Shown here piece after piece: positions 1 through 8,265 of a DNA stretch of 64,000 bases; within the stretch, counting starts at the first letter, position 1; each line of letters starts with the position of its first letter. Below the pieces are notes generated by a model. The model was not told where the DNA came from. It was given only the letters and a program-made list of their open reading frames with translations, and did no database searches. A program made the position numbers and the translations under genes. This stretch comes from Lacticaseibacillus zhaodongensis (lineage in GTDB: Bacteria; Bacillota; Bacilli; Lactobacillales; Lactobacillaceae), in contig NZ_BLBG01000001.1 in assembly GCF_009687905.1 (NCBI RefSeq), positions 124,001 to 188,000 on the forward strand, written 5' to 3'.

Positions 1-11
1 AGGCGGAAGAA

Positions 12-1103
12 TTGGGCGCAGCAATTGTTGAATTAAAACATGTCGATAAGAATTACGGGGACACAACCGTATTGCGAGACATCAATATCACACTTGAAGA
101 GGGGAAGTTCTACACCTTACTGGGGCCCTCAGGTAGTGGCAAAACCACCATCCTGCGGGCAATTGCGGGTTTCCTGAACGTCACTGCTGGCGATATTTAC
201 ATCGCCGGTAAGCGCGTCAACGACATCCCGGCCAATCTCCGTCAGGTCAATACCGTCTTTCAGGACTACGCACTGTTCCCGCACATGGATGTGTTTGAGA
301 ACGTTGCGTACGGTTTGCGGATCCGCAAAGTGGACAAGGCTAGTGTCGAAAAGCGGGTGCTGGACGCGCTCAAAATGGTGCGGCTGGACAACCTGATCGA
401 CCGGCAGATCAGCGAATTATCTGGGGGCCAGCAGCAGCGGGTCGCCATCGCGCGGGCCATTGTGCTCGAACCCAAAGTACTACTGCTGGATGAACCGCTG
501 TCCGCGCTGGACGCAAAGCTGCGCAAAGACATGCAGTACGAACTGCGTGAACTGCAGCAGCGGCTCGGAATCACCTTCCTGTTCGTCACGCACGACCAGG
601 AAGAAGCACTAGCGCTTTCAGACGAAATTTTTGTCATGAACGACGGGAAGGTCCAGCAAAGTGGGACCCCCGTGGATATCTATGACGAGCCGATCAACCA
701 TTTTGTTGCCGACTTTATTGGCGAAAGTAATATTGTTTCTGGCCGGATGGTTGCCGACTACAAGGTTAAATTCAACGGGAAGGTCTTTGACTGTGCCGAT
801 GCCGGCATGCGGCCCAACGAACCGGTCGAAGTCGTGCTGCGGCCCGAAGATCTGGACATCACCAGCGCCGAGAAGGCCAAAGTGACGGTTTCAATCGACA
901 CGCAGCTTTTCCGTGGGGACTTTTACGAAATTGTCGCTTATGATGACGGGCACAACGAGTGGCTGATTCATTCGACTAATCCAGCCCCAGCGGACGGTTC
1001 GCTCGTGGGTCTGTACTGGGACACCGAGGACATGCACGTAATGCGTTTCGGTGAGTCAGAGGAGGACTTCGACGCCCGGCTCGACAGCTACGAGGGGGAA
1101 TAG
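12..1103 (+). CDS. potA: Spermidine/putrescine ABC transporter ATPase PotA
   Basis: ATP-hydrolysing subunit of the polyamine importer, acting on the inner membrane face with PotB and PotC. Walker A (GPSGSGKTT) is near residues 38-46, a Q-loop Gln near 84, the signature LSGGQ near 136-140 and Walker B LLLDEP near 157-162, with the H-loop His in FVTHDQ. The last ~120 residues form the TOBE-type regulatory domain usual in PotA/MalK-class ATPases. The start is TTG, 5 bases after AGGCGG. The frame stays open to the window edge (AEE before the TTG), so an upstream start outside the window is possible. It heads a tight potABCD operon (2-bp gap to potB). Family assignment is secure; spermidine or putrescine as substrate is inferred from the operon. 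Confidence 0.93.
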   Translation: MGAAIVELKHVDKNYGDTTVLRDINITLEEGKFYTLLGPSGSGKTTILRAIAGFLNVTAGDIYIAGKRVNDIPANLRQVNTVFQDYALFPHMDVFENVAYGLRIRKVDKASVEKRVLDALKMVRLDNLIDRQISELSGGQQQRVAIARAIVLEPKVLLLDEPLSALDAKLRKDMQYELRELQQRLGITFLFVTHDQEEALALSDEIFVMNDGKVQQSGTPVDIYDEPINHFVADFIGESNIVSGRMVADYKVKFNGKVFDCADAGMRPNEPVEVVLRPEDLDITSAEKAKVTVSIDTQLFRGDFYEIVAYDDGHNEWLIHSTNPAPADGSLVGLYWDTEDMHVMRFGESEEDFDARLDSYEGE

Positions 1104-1105
1104 TC

Positions 1106-1933
1106 ATGCGCAAAAAAGTAAACACCGCGTTCTACGTTCCTTATGGCTTGTGGCTGCTGCTGTTTGTCATCGCCCCAATGCTGCTCATTGTCTACCAAAG
1201 TTTCTTTAATATTAACCATCAATTTACTCTGGCTAACTACGCCACTTATTTTCAGTCCGGGACTTACCTCACCATGACCTTTAACTCGGTCTGGTATGCC
1301 TTTGTGATCACGGTGGTGACGCTGCTGATTAGTTATCCCGCGGCGTACATTCTGCACTACATGAAGCACAAGCAATTATGGCTACTGCTGATCATTCTGC
1401 CGACCTGGATCAACTTGCTGCTGAAGGCCTACGCCTTTATCGGAATCTTTGGCCGGGACGGGGGTCTGAACAACTTCCTCGGCTGGTTCGGCATCGCGCC
1501 GAAGCAACTGCTGTTTACCGACGCTGCCTTCATCTTTGTGGCCGCCTACATCGAGATTCCGTTCATGATCCTGCCGATTTTTAACGGGATCGAGGAACTT
1601 GATGAGGGCTTGGTCAACGCCAGCCGCGACCTTGGCGCCAGTCCGTGGCAGACTTTTATCCACGTCACCTTGCCGTTGACGATGAGTGGGGTCAAAAGTG
1701 GGGTCCAGGCCGTGTTTATCCCCAGCCTGAGTCTCTTCATGATCACGCGTCTCATCGGTGGGAACCGCGTTATCACTCTCGGGACCGCGATTGAGGAACA
1801 CTTCCTTACCACGATGAACTGGGGGATGGGGTCTACGATTGGGGTTGTCCTGATTGTGACCATGTTCGTCATCATGTTCCTGACCGGTGAACGCAATAAG
1901 CGCCGGGTGAAGGGAGGCAAACACCATGCGTAA
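1106..1933 (+). CDS. potB: Spermidine/putrescine ABC transporter permease PotB
   Basis: Membrane-spanning subunit of the polyamine importer. The 275-residue protein has about six hydrophobic segments and the EAA-type cytoplasmic loop (DEGLVNASRDLGAS, around residues 165-180) that docks on the PotA ATPase. ATG follows a strong GAGGGGG site. Its last 8 bp overlap the start of potC, indicating translational coupling. Length and motif are typical of PotB. It is read as PotB rather than PotC from gene order. Confidence 0.93.
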   Translation: MRKKVNTAFYVPYGLWLLLFVIAPMLLIVYQSFFNINHQFTLANYATYFQSGTYLTMTFNSVWYAFVITVVTLLISYPAAYILHYMKHKQLWLLLIILPTWINLLLKAYAFIGIFGRDGGLNNFLGWFGIAPKQLLFTDAAFIFVAAYIEIPFMILPIFNGIEELDEGLVNASRDLGASPWQTFIHVTLPLTMSGVKSGVQAVFIPSLSLFMITRLIGGNRVITLGTAIEEHFLTTMNWGMGSTIGVVLIVTMFVIMFLTGERNKRRVKGGKHHA

Positions 1934-2726
1934 GTTTAAGTGGAGTCACCTCTACCTGATTTTTGTCTTTATCATTCTCTACGTACCAATCGCCTACCTG
2001 GTTGGCTTCTCCTTCAGCGATGGCGACCGCATGAGCCACTTTAGCGGCTTCACCTTCCGGCACTATGGGGAATTGTTTAACGACCCACGGATGATCCAAA
2101 TCGTGCTCGACACGCTGCTGCTGGCATTGTTGTCAGCACTGATCGCGACCATTATTGGGACGTTCGGGGCGATGGCTATCAACAGCGCGCGGCGCAGCGT
2201 GACCAAGAACACGGTGCTCTCGCTGAACAACATCCTGATGGTCAGCCCAGACGTTATCATCGGGGCGAGTTTCCTGATTTTCTTCACTGCGTTAAACATT
2301 CCGCTCGGCTTCGTGTCGGTACTGCTCAGTCACATCGCCTTCGAAATTCCAATCGTGGTGCTGATGGTGCTCCCAAAATTGCGCGAGCTGCCGAGTAGCA
2401 TGCTCGATGCCGCCAGTGACCTCGGGGCCAGTGACTTCCAGGTTTTGCGCGACGTAACGCTGCCGTACATCATGCCCGGGATTTTCTCTGGCTTCTTCAT
2501 GGCCTTTACCTACTCGCTCGATGATTTTGCCGTCACCTACTTCGTCACCGGGAACGGCTTCTCGACCCTGTCAGTTGAAATCTACGCGCGGGCGCGGCAG
2601 GGCATCAGCCTGGAAATCAACGCGCTGTCCGGCGTGATGTTCATCTTCGCGCTCGTACTGGTGGTTGGTTACTACTTCATCCAGCAGCAGCAGACCGCCC
2701 ACAAGCGCAAGAAGGGGGTCCGCTAA
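1926..2726 (+). CDS. potC: Spermidine/putrescine ABC transporter permease PotC
   Basis: Second permease of the polyamine importer, forming the channel with PotB. It has 266 residues with a hydrophobic N-terminal helix, further transmembrane segments and an EAA loop (SSMLDAASDLGAS, around residues 155-168). The start overlaps the potB stop by 8 bp, with GGGAGG inside the potB end serving as ribosome site. The basic C-terminus (HKRKKGVR) follows the positive-inside rule. The stop lies one base before the potD start, so the operon is continuous. Confidence 0.93.
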   Translation: MRKFKWSHLYLIFVFIILYVPIAYLVGFSFSDGDRMSHFSGFTFRHYGELFNDPRMIQIVLDTLLLALLSALIATIIGTFGAMAINSARRSVTKNTVLSLNNILMVSPDVIIGASFLIFFTALNIPLGFVSVLLSHIAFEIPIVVLMVLPKLRELPSSMLDAASDLGASDFQVLRDVTLPYIMPGIFSGFFMAFTYSLDDFAVTYFVTGNGFSTLSVEIYARARQGISLEINALSGVMFIFALVLVVGYYFIQQQQTAHKRKKGVR

Positions 2727-2727
2727 G

Positions 2728-3801
2728 ATGAAAAAAATTCTGACGTATATTCTGCTCATTTTGCTGGTCTGCACCGGCTTGGCCGCGGCCAGTCACAAGC
2801 TAGCGGCGACGCAGGGGGCCACGAGCGGCAAGGTGCTGAACCTGGCCAACTGGGGTGATTACATCGACCCCGCCCTGGTTAAAAAGTTCGAAAAGCAGAG
2901 CGGTTACCACGTGAACGTTGAGACTTTTGACAGTAACGAAGCCATGTACACCAAGGTCAAGCAAGGTGGCACTAGCTACGACCTGACTGTGCCATCTGAG
3001 TACATGGTGCAAAAGATGGCCCAGGACAAGCTGCTCATTCCGCTCGATAAACAGCGCTTGCATGGCCTGGGTAATTACGGCCATTACTACATGAACAAGA
3101 CCTTTGACCCCGGTAACAAGTACTCACTGCCGTACTTCTGGGGCACGTTGGGGATCATTTACAACGACAAATTCATCAAGCCTGGGAGTGTCGATCACTG
3201 GGACGACCTCTGGAATCCCAAGTACAAGGATTCAATCATGTTGATTGATTCCGCCCGGGACATCATGGGGATGGGCCTCGTTTCGCTCGGCAAGTCAATG
3301 AACACGACCGATGCACCGACCCTGGACGCGGCTAAAGCCAAGCTCGACGCGATGTCGGGTAATGTGAAGGCCGTGGTTGCGGATGAAATCAAGATGTACA
3401 TGGAGAACAACGAGGCGCCGCTAGCGGTGGACTGGTCCGGTGAGGCCAGTGAGATGCTTGCGGAAAACAAGCACCTACACTACGTTGTGCCGAGTGAGGG
3501 GAGTAATCTCTGGTTCGACAACCTGGTCATTCCGCGGACGGCCAAGCACTTCGATGCCATCTACGCCTTCCTGAACTTCATGACCGAACCGAAAAACGCC
3601 GCGCAGAACGCCGAATACGTTGGCTACGCGACGCCAAACGATGCGGCCCGCAAAATGTTGCCAGCCAGCATTCGTAACGACCGGCAGTTCTACCCGAATG
3701 AAACCACGATGAAGCACCTGCAGGTTTACGAGAACCTCGACCCGACCGTGGTGGGTAAATACAACGATCTGTTCCTGGAGTTTAAGATGTTTAAACATTA
3801 A
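2728..3801 (+). CDS. potD: Spermidine/putrescine-binding protein PotD
   Basis: Extracellular substrate-binding subunit of the polyamine importer (357 residues). A Lys-rich N-terminus and hydrophobic stretch to about residue 22 form a signal or anchor; no canonical lipobox is evident (LLVC has Val before Cys). The mature part begins with KVLNLANWGDYIDP and carries the family-typical YDLTVPSEYMV and SLPYFWGTLGI segments. The chosen ATG follows GGGGGTCCGCTAAG at the potC stop. A longer in-frame start inside potC would add non-homologous residues and was not used. It is the last gene of the operon, closed by a terminator. Confidence 0.93.
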   Translation: MKKILTYILLILLVCTGLAAASHKLAATQGATSGKVLNLANWGDYIDPALVKKFEKQSGYHVNVETFDSNEAMYTKVKQGGTSYDLTVPSEYMVQKMAQDKLLIPLDKQRLHGLGNYGHYYMNKTFDPGNKYSLPYFWGTLGIIYNDKFIKPGSVDHWDDLWNPKYKDSIMLIDSARDIMGMGLVSLGKSMNTTDAPTLDAAKAKLDAMSGNVKAVVADEIKMYMENNEAPLAVDWSGEASEMLAENKHLHYVVPSEGSNLWFDNLVIPRTAKHFDAIYAFLNFMTEPKNAAQNAEYVGYATPNDAARKMLPASIRNDRQFYPNETTMKHLQVYENLDPTVVGKYNDLFLEFKMFKH

Positions 3802-3816
3802 TTAATCGCAACACAA

Positions 3817-3860
3817 AGCGCCGGTAATCTGGTTTTGGTCCAGATCACCGGCGCTGTTTA
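3817..3860 (+). terminator. Rho-independent terminator of potABCD
   Basis: Near-perfect stem AGCGCCGGT-A-ATCTGG / CCAGAT-C-ACCGGCGCT around a short T-rich loop, then GTTTATT. It lies 15 bp after the potD stop and between convergent genes, so it may act on both strands. Confidence 0.8.
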
Positions 3861-3912
3861 TTGCTATCCAAGATTTTATCCTCCAAATTGCTAGTTAAAG
3901 CGGTGCTTCTGC

Positions 3913-5016
3913 TCAAGCCACAGCGGCTATCTGCAATAATTCACGTTCCCAAGCTGTGCGGACGGCTTCCAGGGAGAAGTCTTGTGCGCGGATGAGTGAT
4001 TGTTCGGCGTAGTAGGCGCGCAGTTCAACATTATCGATCAGCGCGTTGACGCCAGCACTGAACGCATTGACATCCATCGCTGGTGTCAGCAGGCCGTACT
4101 GGTCATTCTTGATAAATTCAGTTGAGCCCGTGTTGGCCATGGCCACTATCGGTAGTCCCGCAGCCATTGCCTCACCAATCACTAACGGCATACCTTCCCA
4201 ACGTGATGTTGAAACGAACATTGAGGCGGCCTCATAGTGGGCGTGTAGCCCCGCGTCGTCTAAGGGCCCGCGGTAGATGATGCGATCTTTAACGGCCGGG
4301 TCTTGAATGTGGGCTTCGAACCACTGCTGGTCAGCGGGTTTGCCCGCTCCTGCGATTGCGACCTGCCAGCTTGAGCGCAGTTTTGGAATTGCTTCTAGGA
4401 GCAGGTCGACGCCCTTGTGCCGAATATCGATGCGGCCGGTAAAGGCAATGATTCTGCTATCGAGGTTGCTGTGGTGCTTGGGCTGCAAGGTAATTGGGTT
4501 GTAGAGCTTCTGGGTGTTCGGGTTGCAGTAGGCATAGGCGTTCAGATCCGCGTCGGTCAAAACGACCAGTTCATCGACCGCATTCATCCCCGCTTCGAAC
4601 TCCGCCTGCATCTGGCCGTAGTAGTCATTCATATAGGTGGCGTAGTTGTTGTGCATCCAGCCAATCAGTTTGACGCCCGGTACCGCGCGCTTGAGGAAGG
4701 GCGCGAAGCTGGTCAATAGTCCGCCCGGCAGAATGACCACGTCGATTCGGAGTCGCTTGACCGTGCGAATTAGGTCCAGGATTTGGTCGTGGTAAACACT
4801 GTAGGGCTTAGTCCCAAAAAAATTCGCGATGCCCGATGTGACCGGCGGGGTGGCGGTGATAATCGGGGCTTTAATGTCGAAAATGGGGGTGCCCATAACC
4901 GGGGCTAGTGAATAGTACCAGAGTGGATTATGTTCTGCCAAACTGTTGGCAACGACGGTCGACGCCCGTTTAACGCCGTCGACCTTTAAGTTTTCAAGTG
5001 TCATCAAAATACGCAT
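3913..5016 (-). CDS. Glycosyltransferase family 4 (group 1) protein
   Basis: Predicted retaining GT-B glycosyltransferase of 367 residues that would transfer a sugar from a nucleotide-sugar donor, probably onto a cell-surface polymer or lipid; acceptor unknown. The C-terminal half has the GT4 donor-site pattern with two glutamates seven residues apart (EGMPLVIGEA), preceded by FTGRIDIRHKGVDLLLEAIP. No transmembrane helix or signal is seen. The start MRILMTLENL is chosen because GGAGGG lies 5 bases upstream; a 51-residue upstream extension is open but unlike a GT N-terminus. It is monocistronic, convergent with potD, and resembles stand-alone lactobacillar glycosyltransferases for poly(glycerol phosphate), glycolipid or exopolysaccharide. 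Confidence 0.8.
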   Translation of the reverse strand: MRILMTLENLKVDGVKRASTVVANSLAEHNPLWYYSLAPVMGTPIFDIKAPIITATPPVTSGIANFFGTKPYSVYHDQILDLIRTVKRLRIDVVILPGGLLTSFAPFLKRAVPGVKLIGWMHNNYATYMNDYYGQMQAEFEAGMNAVDELVVLTDADLNAYAYCNPNTQKLYNPITLQPKHHSNLDSRIIAFTGRIDIRHKGVDLLLEAIPKLRSSWQVAIAGAGKPADQQWFEAHIQDPAVKDRIIYRGPLDDAGLHAHYEAASMFVSTSRWEGMPLVIGEAMAAGLPIVAMANTGSTEFIKNDQYGLLTPAMDVNAFSAGVNALIDNVELRAYYAEQSLIRAQDFSLEAVRTAWERELLQIAAVA

Positions 5017-5447
5017 ATTGTACCCTCCGTTCGGTCCGTTGCCGCGGGAAACCAAGCCGGCAAGCAGACCGCAGTTCAGACAGCAGTGCCACTTCCAATC
5101 AGGCTGCGGGTTGAATAGATGTTGATAACCACGCCCCAAAATAAAGTACTTGTAATTTAATAGTAGCATGTTGGACCGTTAAAATCTAAAGCATCCATTA
5201 TGTAAATTAGATGCATTTTGTACTAAAAAGTGTACAGAGCACCGGTGGCAAAGGGATTACGCGACTGCAAAAATATTTTTACATTCCGCATAGCTGTCAC
5301 ATTCTGCCCGAAAGTTCGTGTTTTGTATGCAAATAATGGTAGCGATAACAGCGTTCTTTGCAATCAGGGCTGGTGCTGCAGAGTCTTAATGCGGTGCGTG
5401 GGCGAAGGGTGGTATGATGGGGCCATAATCTTTTGGAGGTAAATTAT
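5017..5447. other. Divergent intergenic region
   Basis: About 430 bp between the leftward glycosyltransferase and the rightward MazG-like gene. On the plus strand TATGAT at 5413-5418 is a plausible -10 for the MazG-like gene, with a weak -35. The stretch 5160-5240 is AT-rich and holds an imperfect palindrome (TGTACT-AAAA-AGTGTACA near 5218). No supported gene was seen. Confidence 0.4.
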
Positions 5448-5873
5448 ATGAACGGCAAAATCCACGAGCTCGATGCGGCCGACCACGGCGCAAAACTACA
5501 GATTGATGCAGACAGTGATCCGGCCATCGCGGCGATGATGCATGACCTCGAACACTTTCGCGACGTTGAAAAGCATTGGGCCCCGTACCACACGCCTAAG
5601 AACCTGGCGATGGCGCTGGGAGTCGAGGCCAGTGAACTGAGCGATATTTTCACTTGGACTAAGGACGGTTACGATATTGACGATACTCAGCGTGCACACG
5701 CCGCTGAAGAATTGGCGGACGTGATGATTTACGCGTTCTTCATGTGTTCCCGCCTGCATCTTGATCCACTCAAAGTGATCCGCGCCAAGCACGAAATCAA
5801 TCAGGGGCGGCACTGGCAAGAAACTGAACCCAATCAGGGGGAAAAGGTCGACGCTAAAGACAAGGATAAATAA
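5448..5873 (+). CDS. MazG-like nucleotide pyrophosphohydrolase
   Basis: Small all-alpha NTP pyrophosphohydrolase of the MazG/dCTPP1 superfamily (141 residues), likely hydrolysing non-canonical or excess (d)NTPs to monophosphate plus pyrophosphate in the cytoplasm. The metal-binding pattern is visible as EASEL (about residues 57-61) and EELADVMIY (about 85-93), matching the EXXE...EXXD signature. FRDVEKHWAPYHTPKNLAMALGVEASEL is split here only to describe it: FRD-x-HxPKNLA is typical of the dCTPP1-like group. ATG follows TTTTGGAGG with 8-bp spacing. A TTG 15 bp upstream would put the ribosome site inside the gene. The acidic/Lys-rich tail (KVDAKDKDK) looks disordered. The exact substrate is not deducible. 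Confidence 0.8.
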   Translation: MNGKIHELDAADHGAKLQIDADSDPAIAAMMHDLEHFRDVEKHWAPYHTPKNLAMALGVEASELSDIFTWTKDGYDIDDTQRAHAAEELADVMIYAFFMCSRLHLDPLKVIRAKHEINQGRHWQETEPNQGEKVDAKDKDK

Positions 5874-5912
5874 GCTAAACCAAGAGAACCGGTTACAGCG
5901 AGTGGCTTTGAA

Positions 5913-6060
5913 TTAACTGTCGACCATCGCTGCCGGCCGACTCCTGACCGTTCGTAATTGTGGTGAGGAGTCGGCCACCTCCGCTCCGCTCCGGATGTAG
6001 GAGAGTATGCGGCAAGCCGCCAACTCTCCCAGCATGGAAACGTGGCCCACAATGCACCTC
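5913..6060. other. Structured intergenic element with a 45-codon minus-strand frame
   Basis: Two strong hairpins: an 11-bp perfect stem GGCCGACTCCT/AGGAGTCGGCC (5935-5945 with 5966-5976) and a composite stem GGAGAGT..GCGG-CAAG-CCGC..ACTCTCC (6000-6029). On the minus strand a perfect AAGGAGG (6057-6063) stands 6 bases before GTG at 6050, opening a 45-codon frame to 5913 (start VGHVSMLGELAAC). I do not recognise the peptide. It may be a small gene, a non-coding RNA or a degenerate relative of the hairpin repeats found elsewhere in the window. Confidence 0.35.
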
Positions 6061-6076
6061 CTTGCGCTTAGCCTGA

Positions 6077-6117
6077 AAATCACTGTATTCCCGGAGTTCG
6101 GGAATACAGTGATTTTT
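6077..6117. terminator. Strong Rho-independent terminator
   Basis: An 18-bp stem starting AAAATCACTGTATTCCCG, loop GAGTT, perfect complement, then TTTTTT. It lies 200 bp after the MazG-like gene and reads best rightward; A's on the left side allow leftward function too. Confidence 0.8.
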
Positions 6118-6250
6118 TGCTAATGCTCAGGAGCTGACCGCATTGTGGTCCACTCTCTTTAATTTGCATAGCCCGGCACTGTTGACAAGCTTCTCAGCGT
6201 AGCTTAATCTGAACTTAATCTGAGCAGTAAAGAAAGGAATGTGTGATGTA

Positions 6251-8182
6251 ATGCAGGCAATTAAGGCAACAGATATTTTTCAAATCAAAACGCTGTCCAA
6301 ACCACAGGCGGCCGGCGACACGGTTTTTTACGTCGAGAACCGCATTGATCAGGACCAAAATGCATATTTAAGCGCCATTTACGCTTATGCGCGCGGCAAA
6401 CGGCGTCGGCTGCGTTTTGGCACGAACGGTGACCATGATAACAACCCCCAGGTGAGCCCGAACCAGCACTTGCTGGCCTTTACCGCGCCTGACGCGGCCG
6501 GTAAAACGCAGATTTACATGCAGCCGGTAACCGGTGGCAGTGCGCAGCAGTTCACCAGTTCACCGTACGGAATCAATACATATGCTTGGCGGGCGGATGG
6601 CAACGTGCTTTACTACGTTGAAGCCCAGCGCCCGGAGCGCCACCCCAATCGGGATGCCACGCGCATCACCCGGCTTAACTACCATTCAAACGGGCGGGGC
6701 ATCCTGCCGGAGAACGGACAGTATGTGCTGCAGCGGCAGGAGTTAAAGCGGAAAACCCCGCTAGAAGTTTACCGCCAGTCTGAAGAGTTCGCACTGGATG
6801 CAGTCGATCACCAGGACCATTATGTTGCCCTGAGTATGGCTGCGGCCGACCCTGAAGTTAGTGGTATCGCCAGCCAGAACCTGCTCGTGGATGTGCGCAC
6901 GGGTGCCGTGACGACCATTGCCACACAGGCCCCCCGCGGTGATTTTAAAGCGGCCGCGTTTAGTCCCGATGGCAGTCAGCTACTGATGGTGGGTTCCACA
7001 CAGGCAACGGCGGTCGATCTATCGCAGCATTTATACACCTACAATTTAGCTAGCGGTAGTTTTAGCTCGGCGCAGACCGATCAGAACCTTGAAATCGGCG
7101 ATGAACTCGCCGCCGATACTCAGCAGAATTTAAGCGGGCGGACTGCGGCGTTTGGTCCCAGTGGGGAGTATTTTGCCATCAGCTGTCAAAAGGGTGCGGT
7201 GGGTCTGTACCAGGGCCCCGAGCTGGCGCCGCTGCTGACGGGGATGCGTCACATTACCGACTTCAGCATTCAGCCGGACGGGAGCGGGATTTACTTTACC
7301 GTCAGCTCCCCAACTGTCCCGAGTCAACTGGCTTACTACAGCTTTGAGCGCGGGCTCGAGTCGACGCTGTATGACCCTAACCGGACCTACAGTCGCAACC
7401 ACCGGATCGTTGCCCCCCAGGAGTTTAGCTACAAGCGCGGGACGATGACCATTCAAGGTTGGTACTACGCGCCGACCCAAAGCGGTAAGCACGCCGCGAC
7501 GCTGTACATTCACGGTGGCCCACACGCGGCGTATGGCTACACCTTCTTCCACGAGCTGCAAGTGCAGGCCAGCCGCGGTTACGGGGTGATTGCCGTTAAT
7601 CCGCGCGGCAGTGCTAGTTACGGCCCTGACTTTAAGGCGGCGGTGCTGCAGGATTACGGTGGCGAAGACTATCAGGACCTCATGGCCGGGGTTGACGCGG
7701 CTATGAAGCTGGATCCGGATATTGACCCCGAGCGGCTGTACTGTACTGGTGGTTCATACGGCGGCTTCATGAGCAATTGGGTCGAAACACACACCGACCG
7801 TTTCCGGGCCGTGGTGACGGCTCGCTCAATTTCGAATTGGGTCAGCTTCTTTGGCACTAGTGACATTGGCCATACCTTTACTCCGCGCGAGATGCAGGCC
7901 AACTTCCAGGGTGACCTGTCCGACCCCGCAACTCTGTGGAAGTACAGTCCGCTGGCATACGTTGACCAGGCGGTGACACCGATCTTAATCATGCACGGTG
8001 AGGAAGACCTGCGCTGCCCGATTTCGCAGGGCGAAGAGTTCTACGTCGGCCTCAAGAAACACGGCGTGACCTGTGAGTTTCTGCGTTTTCCGCACAGCAA
8101 TCACGAGTTGTCGCGTAGCGGTGACCCGCGGCTGCGGGTCCAGCGCATTCAGGCAATCATCGACTGGTTCGCACGGTTTTAG
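6251..8182 (+). CDS. S9 family serine peptidase (acylaminoacyl-peptidase/prolyl oligopeptidase type)
   Basis: Cytoplasmic serine peptidase of 643 residues with an N-terminal beta-propeller-like region (WD40/TolB-like repeats such as PQVSPNQHLLAF and AAFSPDGSQLLMVG) and a C-terminal alpha/beta-hydrolase domain. The catalytic triad is visible: Ser in GGSYGGFMSNW, Asp in HGEEDLRCP and His in HSNHELSR; the oxyanion segment is HGGPHAAYGY. This is the S9C arrangement, probably cleaving short or N-acylated peptides released during casein or peptide use. No signal peptide is seen. ATG at 6251 is preferred over ATG 6239, which directly abuts the AAAGGA ribosome site. It is monocistronic, between two strong terminators. 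Confidence 0.88.
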   Translation: MQAIKATDIFQIKTLSKPQAAGDTVFYVENRIDQDQNAYLSAIYAYARGKRRRLRFGTNGDHDNNPQVSPNQHLLAFTAPDAAGKTQIYMQPVTGGSAQQFTSSPYGINTYAWRADGNVLYYVEAQRPERHPNRDATRITRLNYHSNGRGILPENGQYVLQRQELKRKTPLEVYRQSEEFALDAVDHQDHYVALSMAAADPEVSGIASQNLLVDVRTGAVTTIATQAPRGDFKAAAFSPDGSQLLMVGSTQATAVDLSQHLYTYNLASGSFSSAQTDQNLEIGDELAADTQQNLSGRTAAFGPSGEYFAISCQKGAVGLYQGPELAPLLTGMRHITDFSIQPDGSGIYFTVSSPTVPSQLAYYSFERGLESTLYDPNRTYSRNHRIVAPQEFSYKRGTMTIQGWYYAPTQSGKHAATLYIHGGPHAAYGYTFFHELQVQASRGYGVIAVNPRGSASYGPDFKAAVLQDYGGEDYQDLMAGVDAAMKLDPDIDPERLYCTGGSYGGFMSNWVETHTDRFRAVVTARSISNWVSFFGTSDIGHTFTPREMQANFQGDLSDPATLWKYSPLAYVDQAVTPILIMHGEEDLRCPISQGEEFYVGLKKHGVTCEFLRFPHSNHELSRSGDPRLRVQRIQAIIDWFARF

Positions 8183-8195
8183 CTAGAGTTAACAA

Positions 8196-8246
8196 AATAG
8201 TCCCGGTAGCACCGCTGTTCGTTGTGGTGCTACCGGGATTATTTAC
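8196..8246. terminator. Bidirectional terminator between convergent genes
   Basis: An 18-bp stem AATAGTCCCGGTAGCACC with its near-perfect complement around a 12-base loop, followed by ATTATTT. It lies between the S9 peptidase stop and the GH31 gene stop. Confidence 0.8.
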
Positions 8247-8265
8247 GTACGTTTAATGTTCATTC

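Noticed and set aside
5017-5169. 51-residue N-terminal extension of the glycosyltransferase
   Set aside because: The strong GGAGGG site stands right before MRILMTLENL, the residues upstream are Cys/Trp-rich without homology, and GT4 proteins normally start at this beta strand.
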